Below, piece by piece: positions 1 to 7,892 of a stretch of 64,000 nt of DNA; the first letter of the stretch is position 1; every line of letters starts with the position of its first letter. The notes under the pieces were generated by a model, which saw nothing but the letters and a program-made list of their open reading frames with translations, was not told where the DNA came from and did not search any database. The stretch is from NCBI RefSeq assembly GCF_019802045.1, contig NZ_JAHVHU010000009.1:186001-250000 (forward strand), given 5' to 3'. This stretch comes from Membranihabitans marinus (GTDB lineage Bacteria; Bacteroidota; Bacteroidia; Chitinophagales; Saprospiraceae). The position numbers were made by a program, and so were the translations under genes.

Positions 1-50
1 GCTGCGGTGACGGTTGTGATAATGATTCTATTGAATACGTAACCTCATGG

Positions 51-503
51 TTAGAGATTCTTCAAGAAATGTACAACCTCCTCTTCTTCCCAAAATCCCA
101 TATTTTTATGAAAGGCTCGGGATTCCTGATCGGTTAACCAGGTGTCCGAACCCAATTGAGTGCATCCTTTTTCTTTGCACCACAACTCACCCATGCGGAG
201 AAATTCTTTAGCTATTCCCATCATTCTGTAATCCGATTCCACAAAGATCCCTTCCAGATAACCTGTGGGTGAATTTACGGCGCCTTCTACGGGATCCGTC
301 CGTATTGAAAAAATGGCAAACCCCGCATATCTGCCAGCTGGTGCATCTTTTGCAATTAGCGTATGGTACTTTTCAGACTTGACCGTTTGAGTCAGCAATT
401 TTACCAACTGATCTTTCGAATAATCTGTCCACAGCTTTTGACTCATCCTGAGAAGGTGGTCAAAATCTGAGTTAGTGTATGTTACATAGTTGACTTTATT
501 CAT
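51..503 (-). CDS. GNAT N-acetyltransferase, AAC(6')-like
   Basis: A 150-residue single-domain GNAT acetyltransferase that would transfer acetyl from acetyl-CoA to an amine. The acetyl-CoA loop region is seen around residues 84-104 (LEGIFVESDYRMMGIAKEFL, a form of the R/Q-x-x-G-x-G/A motif), followed by the conserved ASDT-like segment LGSDTWL and a C-terminal FHKNMGF strand-helix motif. This order and the length are those of the aminoglycoside 6'-N-acetyltransferase type I group (known family pattern). Whether it acts on aminoglycosides cannot be told from sequence. No signal peptide, so cytoplasmic. It stands alone on the minus strand; the next gene downstream lies outside the window. Confidence 0.8.
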   Translation of the reverse strand: MNKVNYVTYTNSDFDHLLRMSQKLWTDYSKDQLVKLLTQTVKSEKYHTLIAKDAPAGRYAGFAIFSIRTDPVEGAVNSPTGYLEGIFVESDYRMMGIAKEFLRMGELWCKEKGCTQLGSDTWLTDQESRAFHKNMGFWEEEEVVHFLKNL

Positions 504-584
504 GGTGATTTCGTTTGTATCTTATATTCACTACTTCGGAGGGGGCCAGCTATTTTAGGTTAATCCCGCGGCAGCAGCCATTGT

Positions 585-1538
585 TCATTTTTTAGCCAGC
601 ATGATCCACCAGCCGATCGAATAATCGGCTCCTGTGTAAAACAATACTTCGTCGCCGCTTTCCGGGTCTATAAAAATTTGTGGGGCGATGATTTCATCTT
701 TTTCATAGGGTGGTCCGGCCTGGATCAATATGGGGTGCTCTGATTCGTTCCACGGTCCAAAAGGGTGGGAAGCTCTCGAATAATATATCGCTTCTTTTCC
801 ATCGAGATCACCGGTTCGTACTGCGATGAATTGGTTTTCGCCTGCTTTGGTTACCTGACCCTCCATTCCGATTCTTGTGTCAACCAACTGAAAATCATTC
901 CACGTGTGGCCATGATCCTGAGAGGTTGCTCCGATGATCCATACTTCCGTCACGTCCTTTGGGGCGTCGTTCCAGCCAATAAAGGTCATGTACAGCGTTC
1001 CCTCATGTTCTACGACACTTGGAGAAGTCATGCAATAAACCTGTTTCCCGGCCATATTTCCTTTTGCCACTACGGGGTTTTTCATTTGAGTATAGGGTCC
1101 GTCCAGCACATCTGCTTCAGCCAGAAAGATTTGGGCTTCATAGGCGGTTTCATCCTCATACCCGATGTAGTAGATTTGGTGTTTACCCGTCGAAGCCTTT
1201 CGGTAATACGCAGTTTCTTTGTGGACATCCAGTCCGGATGGACCCACAGAACCTAACAAGGTGTTGGAAGGCCTCCATGCATCTAAGCCATTGGAGCGAG
1301 CCAGTTTTATGGATGACTTTCCATTTTTATCCCCGGAGTAGATCATTTGAAGCGAATTACCATCCACAAATACGTGGGCATCACTGGCGACCTGATAATT
1401 TTCACTGGCGATCGAATCTCTCAGCACCGGTGTCGATGTCCGGGTCCACTGATCAAATTCTAATTCATCTGATTTTGTTTTTTCACACGACTGAATGATC
1501 AATGCGGTTAAAAAGACGGTGCCTATGAATAGTTTCAT
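585..1538 (-). CDS. Lipoprotein with glycosidase-like beta-propeller
   Basis: The open frame runs to 1565, but the start at 1538 (MKLFIGTVFLTAL) is preferred because it puts a lipobox (IIQSC) directly after the hydrophobic core, giving a protein of about 317 residues. The body is rich in repeated blade-like strands (for example HVFVDGNSLQMIYSGDKNG, YYRKASTGKHQIYYIGYED, MTSPSVVEHEGTLYMTFIGW, IIAPQIFIDPESGDEVLFYT), the pattern of five-bladed GH43/GH32-type or sialidase-like propellers. The catalytic acids cannot be assigned, so the substrate and even enzymatic activity are open. It probably sits on the outer membrane and handles a glycan. No operon partner; a 246-bp gap separates it from the next gene. 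Confidence 0.65.
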   Translation of the reverse strand: MKLFIGTVFLTALIIQSCEKTKSDELEFDQWTRTSTPVLRDSIASENYQVASDAHVFVDGNSLQMIYSGDKNGKSSIKLARSNGLDAWRPSNTLLGSVGPSGLDVHKETAYYRKASTGKHQIYYIGYEDETAYEAQIFLAEADVLDGPYTQMKNPVVAKGNMAGKQVYCMTSPSVVEHEGTLYMTFIGWNDAPKDVTEVWIIGATSQDHGHTWNDFQLVDTRIGMEGQVTKAGENQFIAVRTGDLDGKEAIYYSRASHPFGPWNESEHPILIQAGPPYEKDEIIAPQIFIDPESGDEVLFYTGADYSIGWWIMLAKK

Positions 1539-1647
1539 GTCTGTTGTTTGAGTGGTTCCTGCCAATCTGCCCGTTGCATTGGTCTATGTATAAGACGTAG
1601 CGTACCACAAAGAAGTTTCAGCGTTGAAATATTTTTTGGTAGCTTAC

Positions 1648-1810
1648 TTATCCCTATTTATTCACCACATCAATCTATTGTGATACATTATATGCAGTGC
1701 ATCAATTATTAAACTCCAAACATCCTTGACGCTGTTTACAGGAGCTCACCGTTCTTCTTTCAGTCATGCCATTTTTGGGTGACGGTGGGAATAAAGCGGT
1801 ATGACGGGGC
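1648..1810 (-). repeat. Decayed copy of the hairpin-rich repeat family
   Basis: Positions about 1648-1715 match the arm found at 2600-2660 and, inverted, at 7260-7335 (shared words TTATTCACCAC, CAATCT, TGATACAT, GTGCATCAATT), and 1769-1784 matches the TTTTGGGTGACG word of the same family. The terminal inverted repeats and the central stem are lost. It fills most of the gap between the propeller lipoprotein and the leucine-rich lipoprotein. Confidence 0.6.
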
Positions 1811-1811
1811 T

Positions 1812-2543
1812 TTATTCGGAACAACGACCAGCCTGCATATCTTCAATGGTCGGATTGTATTTATTGTAGATGGTTCCAAATGACTGGGCATCCGCCATTC
1901 CTTTAAGAACATTCGCCAGTGAACAAAAGTCGGTCAATGAATCATTGGAGACAAAAGTCATTTTAGAAAAAGAAGTAATGCCGTTTAGACCATTGATATT
2001 TGTCAGGTTGATGTTGTTCAGCATGATCACTTCATCGACTTCTGCGAGATTTGACAAACCATTGAGATTGGTTAATCGCCGATTGTCGTTGATGTAAAAC
2101 AAGCCACCTATCTTTTTTAAGCTGTTCAAATGACTCAGGGAGGTCAGGTGATCATTGTTGTCAATGGAAAAATCACCGTCGATCATGCCCAGATTTTCAA
2201 GCCCCGCCAGGGATTGGAGTTCTTTATTATCTCTAATCGATAAGAAGTCTGCCTTTTGAATGTTTTGCAGACCATCCAGGGATTTCAATTTTGGATTTTT
2301 AAAAATCAATATACCCTTCACTTCTTCTAAATTTTTTAGCTCTTCAATTGATTCAATGGTCGGAGAGTTGATGACCAGGTTGCCACTGAGGGTCTTGTAT
2401 GCCCGAATAGCGGGGTCGTCCAGATCCGATGGCTTATTGATGACCAGATTTCCAACCAGGTGGGTCACCGGGCTTTCTATCGAATTATGAGTAGGACACG
2501 CTGTGCATGCGAATACCAGTAATATCAGGAAGAGTTTATTCAT
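1812..2543 (-). CDS. Leucine-rich (receptor L-domain-like) lipoprotein
   Basis: A 243-residue predicted lipoprotein (MNKLFLILLVFACTAC, lipidated Cys16). The mature part consists of repeated leucine/asparagine-rich units of about 23-25 residues, such as LSGNLVINSPTIESIEELKNL, LKSLDGLQNIQKADFLSIRDN and LTNLNGLSNLAEVDEVIMLNN, with the solenoid phasing of receptor L-domain or BspA-like repeats. Such proteins usually serve binding at the cell surface; the ligand is unknown. It is a lone gene on the minus strand between two copies of the repeat family. Confidence 0.65.
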   Translation of the reverse strand: MNKLFLILLVFACTACPTHNSIESPVTHLVGNLVINKPSDLDDPAIRAYKTLSGNLVINSPTIESIEELKNLEEVKGILIFKNPKLKSLDGLQNIQKADFLSIRDNKELQSLAGLENLGMIDGDFSIDNNDHLTSLSHLNSLKKIGGLFYINDNRRLTNLNGLSNLAEVDEVIMLNNINLTNINGLNGITSFSKMTFVSNDSLTDFCSLANVLKGMADAQSFGTIYNKYNPTIEDMQAGRCSE

Positions 2544-2593
2544 TTGATCTGTGCGATTTTGGGTGCAAATATATCGTTCGTGATGAAATTGCC

Positions 2594-3032
2594 TAGCCCG
2601 CTTTATTCATCACGTCAATTTGTTATGATACATAATACATGGAGCATCAATTACCTAAATTCCAAAATTGGACATATTCCATAGCCCAATTTTGGGTGAC
2701 GTTTGACTTTTGATTCATACATTATCCTCGGGACAGAGCCCTCGGTTCTCTCATAGAAAGTTCACTGAACTTTCTGTCTCAGCTCGGCTTTACCGAGATG
2801 AGACTACATTCGTTCATGTTACTAACTCCTTGAAATAGAATACTATTCGTGAGGCTACCCTTCCAAAATGAGGGCATTTTGGTTCCCTCATCAAAGATGG
2901 ATTTACCATCTTTGGTCTGCGTTGCACTCCGACTATATTCAGTCATTCCTTGCATCTGCACCTGTCTAACTGCCATTAAAACAATAATCAACGCCAGGTA
3001 GGTAAATCAAAAGCCATGAATTTTGCGGGCTA
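2594..3032 (-). mobile_element. 439-bp hairpin-rich inverted-repeat element, copy 1
   Basis: Bounded by the perfect inverted octamer TAGCCCGC (2594-2601) and GCGGGCTA (3025-3032). It is 439 bp, the same length as the copy at 5204-5642, which lies in the opposite orientation. The inner 313 bp (about 2708-3020) are identical to the other copy by eye, whereas the outer arm near 2600-2700 differs at roughly a tenth of positions. It contains a chain of strong hairpins and a 70-codon open frame that is probably not a gene. No transposase is present, so it would be non-autonomous. Confidence 0.8.
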
Positions 3033-3206
3033 GGGCAGGCATAGCATCTACATTAAAACCTATTTGCACAATAGCAGAAGCGCAGATGTGATGTGGTAAC
3101 CGGATCAACCCGTGTAAATTATTGGAATAGTCTTAATACATGCTCCATTTTCGGATCCTAGATCAGATATCTAAGTCCGGACAGAAGAAAAGTCCTGGAA
3201 TACGTT

Positions 3207-4160
3207 TTATAGCTCTTCTGATACCAAATAGGACGTATAGATGATGTAAAAACTGAACATCATGAATGCTTCCCATCGATCGAGCTTTTTCCTTTTTCCG
3301 GTAACCATGGCTAGAATTAGAAAAACGGTTCCTCCCATCAAGATCAGTAATTCCCGGTTAAAGTTCGTGTTGTAAGAAATGGGATGAATCAAAGCACTAA
3401 TGGAAAGGATCAGCAGTATGTTGAATATATTGGAGCCTATTACGTTCCCAATAGCAATATTGCTATTCTTTTTTAAGGCTGCAACGATGGAGGTAACTAA
3501 CTCTGGTAGTGAGGTTCCTGCCGCAATGATGGTTAATCCGATTATTTTTTGGTTGACGTCCAACTCAGTCGCTATTTCTATACTATGGTCGACGACCAAT
3601 TTGCCACCTGCGATTAATCCAGTGATACCAAAGAGTATAAGACTCCAGATTTTGAAGTTTGATTTTTCTTCATAATTGACAGCCTCCGATTTTTCCTGTT
3701 TCAGCTGATGAAACACATAATACAGAAAGCCGATAAAAGCTATGAGTAATATCATTCCTTCCCATCTTGAAATTGCCAGGTTTTGATAAATAAAGAAATT
3801 GTTAGCAAGGATAAAAAACAATATGGTGATGATCAGTGATAGGGGGATTTCTTTCCAAGCCGTCGAAGATTGAACGGTAATGGGATAAATCAATCCGGCA
3901 ATGCCGAGGATAATAAACAAATTGAAATTATTGCTCCCGATAATATTTCCGAAAACGATGTCCGATAACCCATTGAATGAAGCGACCGCATTGACGACCA
4001 ATTCAGGTGCGGACGTACCAAAAGCCACAATGGTCAGCCCGATAACCAAATCAGATATGTGATTCTTTTTGGCTAAGGAGGAAGCCCCGTCAACCAGCCA
4101 GTTTGCACCAAATATCAGGCTTGTAAACCCTGCAATGATTAAGATAGAGGATATTAGCAT
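3207..4160 (-). CDS. yrbG: Calcium/sodium antiporter (CaCA family)
   Basis: A 317-residue inner-membrane protein with about ten hydrophobic segments, the normal size for YrbG-type bacterial Na+/Ca2+ (or K+-dependent) exchangers. Both inverted alpha repeats that form the ion pathway are present: GTSAPELVVN with GNIIGSNNFN in the N-terminal half (about residues 48-78) and GTSLPELVTS with GNVIGSNIFN in the C-terminal half (about 210-240). A short charged loop (QLKQEKSEAVNYEEKSN) splits the halves. The expected role is calcium extrusion driven by a sodium gradient. The gene is monocistronic and lies wholly inside the segment flanked by the two inverted 439-bp elements, so its orientation could be switched by recombination between them. 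Confidence 0.9.
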   Translation of the reverse strand: MLISSILIIAGFTSLIFGANWLVDGASSLAKKNHISDLVIGLTIVAFGTSAPELVVNAVASFNGLSDIVFGNIIGSNNFNLFIILGIAGLIYPITVQSSTAWKEIPLSLIITILFFILANNFFIYQNLAISRWEGMILLIAFIGFLYYVFHQLKQEKSEAVNYEEKSNFKIWSLILFGITGLIAGGKLVVDHSIEIATELDVNQKIIGLTIIAAGTSLPELVTSIVAALKKNSNIAIGNVIGSNIFNILLILSISALIHPISYNTNFNRELLILMGGTVFLILAMVTGKRKKLDRWEAFMMFSFYIIYTSYLVSEEL

Positions 4161-4282
4161 AGTCCATACTGGATGTTCTGCTCAAATGTACCACAATGGG
4201 TTGAAACTCTTCTTTTTTATTTTCAGTTCAAAAACATGTAGCCAATTCTTTTTCAGGCGAACCAAAGATGGAGCATAGAGTT

Positions 4283-4781
4283 CTATCTTCGTCGATTATA
4301 AATTTTGCCGTTGGTCAGCTCCTGGCCTGAAAACAGGTCGTCGATGGTGACCAGGTGATATCCTTTTGTCTGCAAATTGATAATCACCGCTGGTATCGCA
4401 TCCACGGTGGATTTGTGAATATCATGAGCCAAAACTATTCCGTTTACTTTGGCCTCGCTCATTCTTTCTGCTACCGTTTCGGCGTGGCGATCTTTCCAAT
4501 CCATGGGGTCCAGATTCCATAATATAATAGGCATATTCTTCCTGGTGCGTGTTGATAAATTCATACTCGGTATAGGGGTAAGAGGTATGGAATTTGTTTT
4601 TGTCGGTAGTGGTTTCTGACCCGATTTGAATGGTTTTGATTTGAATGCGATCCGTGAGGTCCTCCACACTTTGATCCAATTCAATGGCTGAGGGTGTGGT
4701 TGATTCTTCCTCTTGTTGGTCCGTGTCCTGGCATCCACAGAGTATGGATGCAAATAGGAAAAGGGTGAAAATACTTCTCAT
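4283..4781 (-). pseudogene. Broken polysaccharide deacetylase lipoprotein
   Basis: Two overlapping minus-strand frames make up one ruined gene. The first (from 4781) gives a lipoprotein start, MRSIFTLFLFASILCGC, and a short PdaC/DUF4163-like stretch (SYPYTEYEFINTHQEEY). The second (ending 4283) gives the last part of a NodB deacetylase domain: IILWNLDPMDW, an AHDI motif (residues GIVLAHDIHKS) and TKGYHLVTIDDL. The zinc-binding TFDDGP start of NodB and the middle of the domain are missing, so there was both an internal deletion and a frameshift. The gene sits between the antiporter and the second 439-bp repeat. Confidence 0.75.
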
Positions 4782-5047
4782 AGTCTATTTTTTGAGTGGA
4801 GCTTACTACAGATCCTTCACAAAAGAAAACAGGGTAGGTGTGCATTCTATTGTGTTTTCTGGCCGATTGCTGTTGCGAATACCTTAGCTATCCACATATT
4901 GCCAGTTTTTTTTGGATTCCCGAATCTGCCGAATTGCCTTTATTAATGCACCAGTGACATGGTTTGGTGAATTACTCTCACCTGGTACTAAAATTATAAT
5001 ATATACATTGCGAATCAACTTCTTACATTTTTGGAAAGTGTTGGATG

Positions 5048-5102
5048 TGGTGTCAGACACTTGCCGTGGAAGGCTTGTGCGCAAGGGTAGTGTCTGGCAC
5101 GT
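5048..5102. repeat. REP-like nested palindrome
   Basis: An 11-of-12 inverted repeat, GTGTCAGACACT against AGTGTCTGGCAC, encloses a smaller hairpin CTTG-TGCG-CAAG. This two-level palindrome in a non-coding gap resembles bacterial REP units. No gene for a REP-associated transposase is in the window. The rest of the 4782-5203 gap shows no credible coding sequence. Confidence 0.45.
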
Positions 5103-5203
5103 GGCTGCCGGGGTGACACAAATGGGTTAGAACTTGTGCCGCTTCTACGGTGCATCCCCTTCACACGTACATCGGAGGTCATAGTTCAGCCGAGAACAGG
5201 CCC

Positions 5204-5642
5204 TAACCCGCAAAATTCATGGCTTTTGATTTACCTACCTGGCGTTGATTATTGTTTTAATGGCAGTTAGACAGGTGCAGATGCAAGGAATGACTGAATA
5301 TAGTCGGAGTGCAACGCAGACCAAAGATGGTAAATCCATCTTTGATGAGGGAACCAAAATGCCCTCATTTTGGAAGGGTAGCCTCACGAATAGTATTCTA
5401 TTTCAAGGAGTTAGTAACATGAACGAATGTAGTCTCATCTCGGTAAAGCCGAGCTGAGACAGAAAGTTCAGTGAACTTTCTATGAGAGAACCGAGGGCTC
5501 TGTCCCGAGGATAATGTATGAATCAAAAGTCAAACGTCACCCAAAATTGGGCTATGTAATATGCCCAATTTTGGAAATTAAGCAATTGATGCACTGTGTA
5601 TTATACGTCATAATAAATTGACGTGGTGAATAAAGCGGGCTA
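5204..5642 (+). mobile_element. 439-bp hairpin-rich inverted-repeat element, copy 2
   Basis: Bounded by TAACCCGC (5204-5211) and GCGGGCTA (5635-5642). Within it, 5216-5528 is a 313-bp inner module absent from the 126-bp copy at 7214-7339; removing it gives exactly the short form (126 + 313 = 439). Hairpins: 5323-5343 (AAAGATGG arms), 5354-5373 (CCAAAATG arms), an alternative one at 5345-5368 (ATGAGGG/CCCTCAT) that excludes the previous, 5432-5460 (GTCTCA-CTCGG arms), 5461-5481 (AGAAAGTTCA arms, one-base loop) and 5541-5574 (CCAAAATTGGGC arms). The 70-codon frame at 5245-5457 reads straight through these stems and is probably fortuitous. Confidence 0.8.
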
Positions 5643-5686
5643 AATCTGATGGCATTTGCTTACTTCTGCTTTGACCTTTCAAAGAG

Positions 5687-5775
5687 TGGCACGGTTTGAA
5701 CCGAAATTCGTCATGGTCAGTATCATAATATTGGCACAGTTATTCCGAAATAGGTGGCACAGTTTGGTCCGGAAT
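5687..5775. repeat. TGGCAC terminal repeats, possible IS21-type end remnant
   Basis: Three direct repeats of the form TGGCAC(A/G)GTT..CCG begin at 5687, 5732 and 5755. Multiple short terminal repeats of this sort are typical of IS21-family ends (family knowledge; not confirmed here). They begin just where the HsdM reading frame loses sense, which fits an insertion followed by loss of the rest of the element. Confidence 0.4.
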
Positions 5776-5789
5776 ATCCAATTGAGTTC

Positions 5790-5912
5790 ATCTGCCATTT
5801 TCAAGATAAGCAAATAGGTGATTTGTTCCAGGTAATCGCCATAGCCTACGCCGTCATCGCGGAGGACATTGGTAAGGTTCCAAATTTTTGATATGATGCT
5901 TGAGTCGGACAT
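5790..5912 (-). pseudogene. hsdM: hsdM N-terminal fragment (type I restriction-modification)
   Basis: The first 41 residues of a 77-codon frame (MSDSSIISKIWNLTNVLRDD and the following GVGYGDYLEQITYLLILKMADE) are the typical opening of a type I DNA methyltransferase HsdM (N-terminal helical domain). After that the frame runs into unrelated repeat sequence and stops at 5679. An intact HsdM is about 480-550 residues, so more than 90 percent, including the NPPF methylation motif, is gone. It is read in the same direction as the upstream Fic gene and the hsdS fragment, so the three once formed one operon. Confidence 0.8.
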
Positions 5913-6003
5913 TTGTAGTTCTATAATTTTGTAACTAATATTTCTTTGATTATGAGTTGCAAAATACTTTGTGGCTTATCTATGATTCACAAAGGATATT
6001 CTG

Positions 6004-7095
6004 CTAATCATTTACAATGGTCAGTAATTTTTTAAAAGCATAAATAGATGGTCTTCTACCCGAGCCAGCTTCTGCAATATCCAGTATACTTTCTTTTACC
6101 AATATATCTAAAAGTCGGGTGGCACTCGATTTGGGTATTTCTGAGTGTTTTGAAAAATATTTAGAGGAAAATATAGGTTGAATAAAAATAGTATCTAAGC
6201 AATGTACCGCATATTGACTACGGGTACTTTCTATAATCTCTTTTTTAACCTCTTCGTAAAGATGGATAATTGCTTTGGTTTTATTAATGTTTTTCTCGGA
6301 CTGGACAATAATTGTTTCAAGAAAAAACCGAATCCAATTTGTCCAGCTACCACTATCCGTAATATTTTTTAATGCATCATAATATTCCGATCGGTGGCTT
6401 TCTAAATAATCACTGAGGTAAAAAACCGGTTCGTGAATGATTTTTTTATGATACAGGAATAATGGTATCAGGATTCTGCCCATTCGACCATTTCCATCCA
6501 AAAAGGGATGTATTATTTCAAATTGAGCGTGGACAATGGCCAATTGCACATTAACATCTTGTTCTTCGTAATGCATGTATTTCTCCCAATTGCCCAATGC
6601 TTCTGTCATATTGGAAACAGTTGGTGGTACAAATCGAGCAGTGTCTATAGTTGAGCCAGGTGTACCGATAAAATTTTGGATGCGTCTAAAGTTTCCCGGA
6701 TCAGCACTGCTCCCTCTAACGTCGTGCATTAATGTTGCGTGCATTTTGCGAATCAAGTTTAACGTCAGAGGCCTACTTTGCATCTGCTCTCTTCCTTCCT
6801 TTAAGGCAATACGATAATTAATGACCTCATAAATGTCGCTTTTCTTGTAATCCTCGACCTCTTGCTCCCCCTCGAACTGCAAAACATCTCTTAAAGAGGC
6901 TTGGGTACCTTCAATTTTTGAGGAGTGCACCGCTTCTTGGGTGCGTAAAGGTGCTAATAAGACATCGGGATTGATAACCGATTGCAACAAGCCATCATAA
7001 CGCGCGATATACCTGTTGGCTTTACCCATCAGGTCGATAAACTTAGCCCATTCTATGTTTTTAAGCGGTAAGGTATCTGGAATATAAGGTTTCAT
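6004..7095 (-). CDS. Fic family protein (AMPylase-type), class II
   Basis: A 363-residue cytoplasmic protein with the complete Fic active site HPFLDGNGRMGR at residues 196-207 (catalytic His196). An inhibitory-helix motif of the S-x-x-x-E-G type is seen at residues 58-63 (SSKIEG), which places it in class II, where the helix lies before the Fic core. The N-terminal part (Fic_N) and a C-terminal winged-helix-like region (about 290-350, with ATRLLDILVKESILDIAE) complete the usual architecture. Fic proteins transfer AMP or related groups to target proteins. Here it sits between hsdS and hsdM fragments; such Fic genes are often riders in type I restriction loci. The gene looks intact although its neighbours are not. 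Confidence 0.9.
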   Translation of the reverse strand: MKPYIPDTLPLKNIEWAKFIDLMGKANRYIARYDGLLQSVINPDVLLAPLRTQEAVHSSKIEGTQASLRDVLQFEGEQEVEDYKKSDIYEVINYRIALKEGREQMQSRPLTLNLIRKMHATLMHDVRGSSADPGNFRRIQNFIGTPGSTIDTARFVPPTVSNMTEALGNWEKYMHYEEQDVNVQLAIVHAQFEIIHPFLDGNGRMGRILIPLFLYHKKIIHEPVFYLSDYLESHRSEYYDALKNITDSGSWTNWIRFFLETIIVQSEKNINKTKAIIHLYEEVKKEIIESTRSQYAVHCLDTIFIQPIFSSKYFSKHSEIPKSSATRLLDILVKESILDIAEAGSGRRPSIYAFKKLLTIVND

Positions 7096-7213
7096 TTTTG
7101 TGGCTTATGGGGGAGTAACAAAAAAGCTTGTGGCTCAAATATACGACAATATGAGTCATAAAGCAACTTGTGGCTCACGGATGAGTTGCAAACATTATAT
7201 TTCTTCTCCTCTT

Positions 7214-7339
7214 TAACCCGCAAAAGTCAAACGTCACCCAAAATTGGGCTATGTAATAGGCCCAATTTTGGGATTTAAGCAATTGATGCACTGTATATTA
7301 TGTATCATAACAGATTGACGTGGTGAATAAAGCGGGTTA
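7214..7339 (+). mobile_element. 126-bp short form of the hairpin-rich element
   Basis: TAACCCGC at 7214-7221 and GCGGGTTA at 7332-7339 bound the element, with the central stem CCCAAAATTGGGC / GCCCAATTTTGGG. It lacks the 313-bp inner module of the two long copies. It lies exactly at the 3' end of the hsdS fragment, so it may have ended that gene. Adding one base on each side makes the ends TTAACCCGC/GCGGGTTAA. Confidence 0.8.
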
Positions 7340-7660
7340 ATCCCCTCCAATAACACACTCGCAGGCTCATAGTCCGGATCTGCATTGCATTGCGTTATTT
7401 CTTCTTCCGTTAATAACTTACCGTCAAAGCTTTTTTCAAAATACTCTGTCGTAAAGCTTCTGCTTTTTCTAAACTCTCTGTTCTGCTTTCTTCTACTTTA
7501 TCACAAACGGATAAACGGGATTCGGTTTCTTGAAAGATTTTATGTTGTTCGTTTAAAGTAGGTAAAGATATCATTTGAGAAAAAACATCCTTATCACGAA
7601 CAGCAGGATAAGAAGTTCCTCTTTGTAATTTATTTAGTGGGTCTAAAAAATTGAGATGTT
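7340..7660 (-). pseudogene. hsdS: hsdS C-terminal fragment with frameshift
   Basis: Reading the minus strand from about 7660 gives LNKLQRGTSYPAVRDKDVF, then ISLPTLNEQHKIFQ, SRLSVCDKVEES and SLEKAEALRQSILKKA, the second conserved region and C-terminal helix of type I specificity subunits. Near 7430 one base is missing: the expected KKAFDGKLLTEEE continues only in the next frame, down to ASVLLEGIN, where the 126-bp element begins. Both target-recognition domains upstream are absent. It is the third relic of the restriction locus, upstream of Fic. Confidence 0.75.
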
Positions 7661-7892
7661 GTTGACGGGGCAGTTTCCATACGGACTCCCGTTAGTCGCG
7701 GGCCGTTGATGCGTAACAAAAGCTACACCCATCCCCTCTAATCTGCACTTAAAGCATATCTTTGTTGCGCATATACTTCAGGATGTTATTCATCGGATGC
7801 CAATGAATTCCCCATCTATTCGATATTCTTTGGCTTATAATTTATAATGAGTTTTGTTTTCTCAGTAATGGATTAGCTTCAGTGATTTCTGA
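7661..7892. other. Gap without recognisable gene
   Basis: From the end of the hsdS relic to the small frame at 7893 I see no gene. A minus-strand stretch near 7660-7735 reads through THQRPATNGSPYGNCPVNN before a stop; I cannot assign it. Confidence 0.4.

Noticed and set aside
4884-5130. Two small frames of 66 and 72 codons between the deacetylase relic and the repeat
   Set aside because: No similarity to known proteins and they overlap the REP-like palindrome.
5245-5457. 70-codon open frame, identical in both 439-bp copies (also 2779-2991)
   Set aside because: It runs through several perfect hairpins, has no ribosome site, and identity simply reflects the repeat. I treat it as chance coding within the element.
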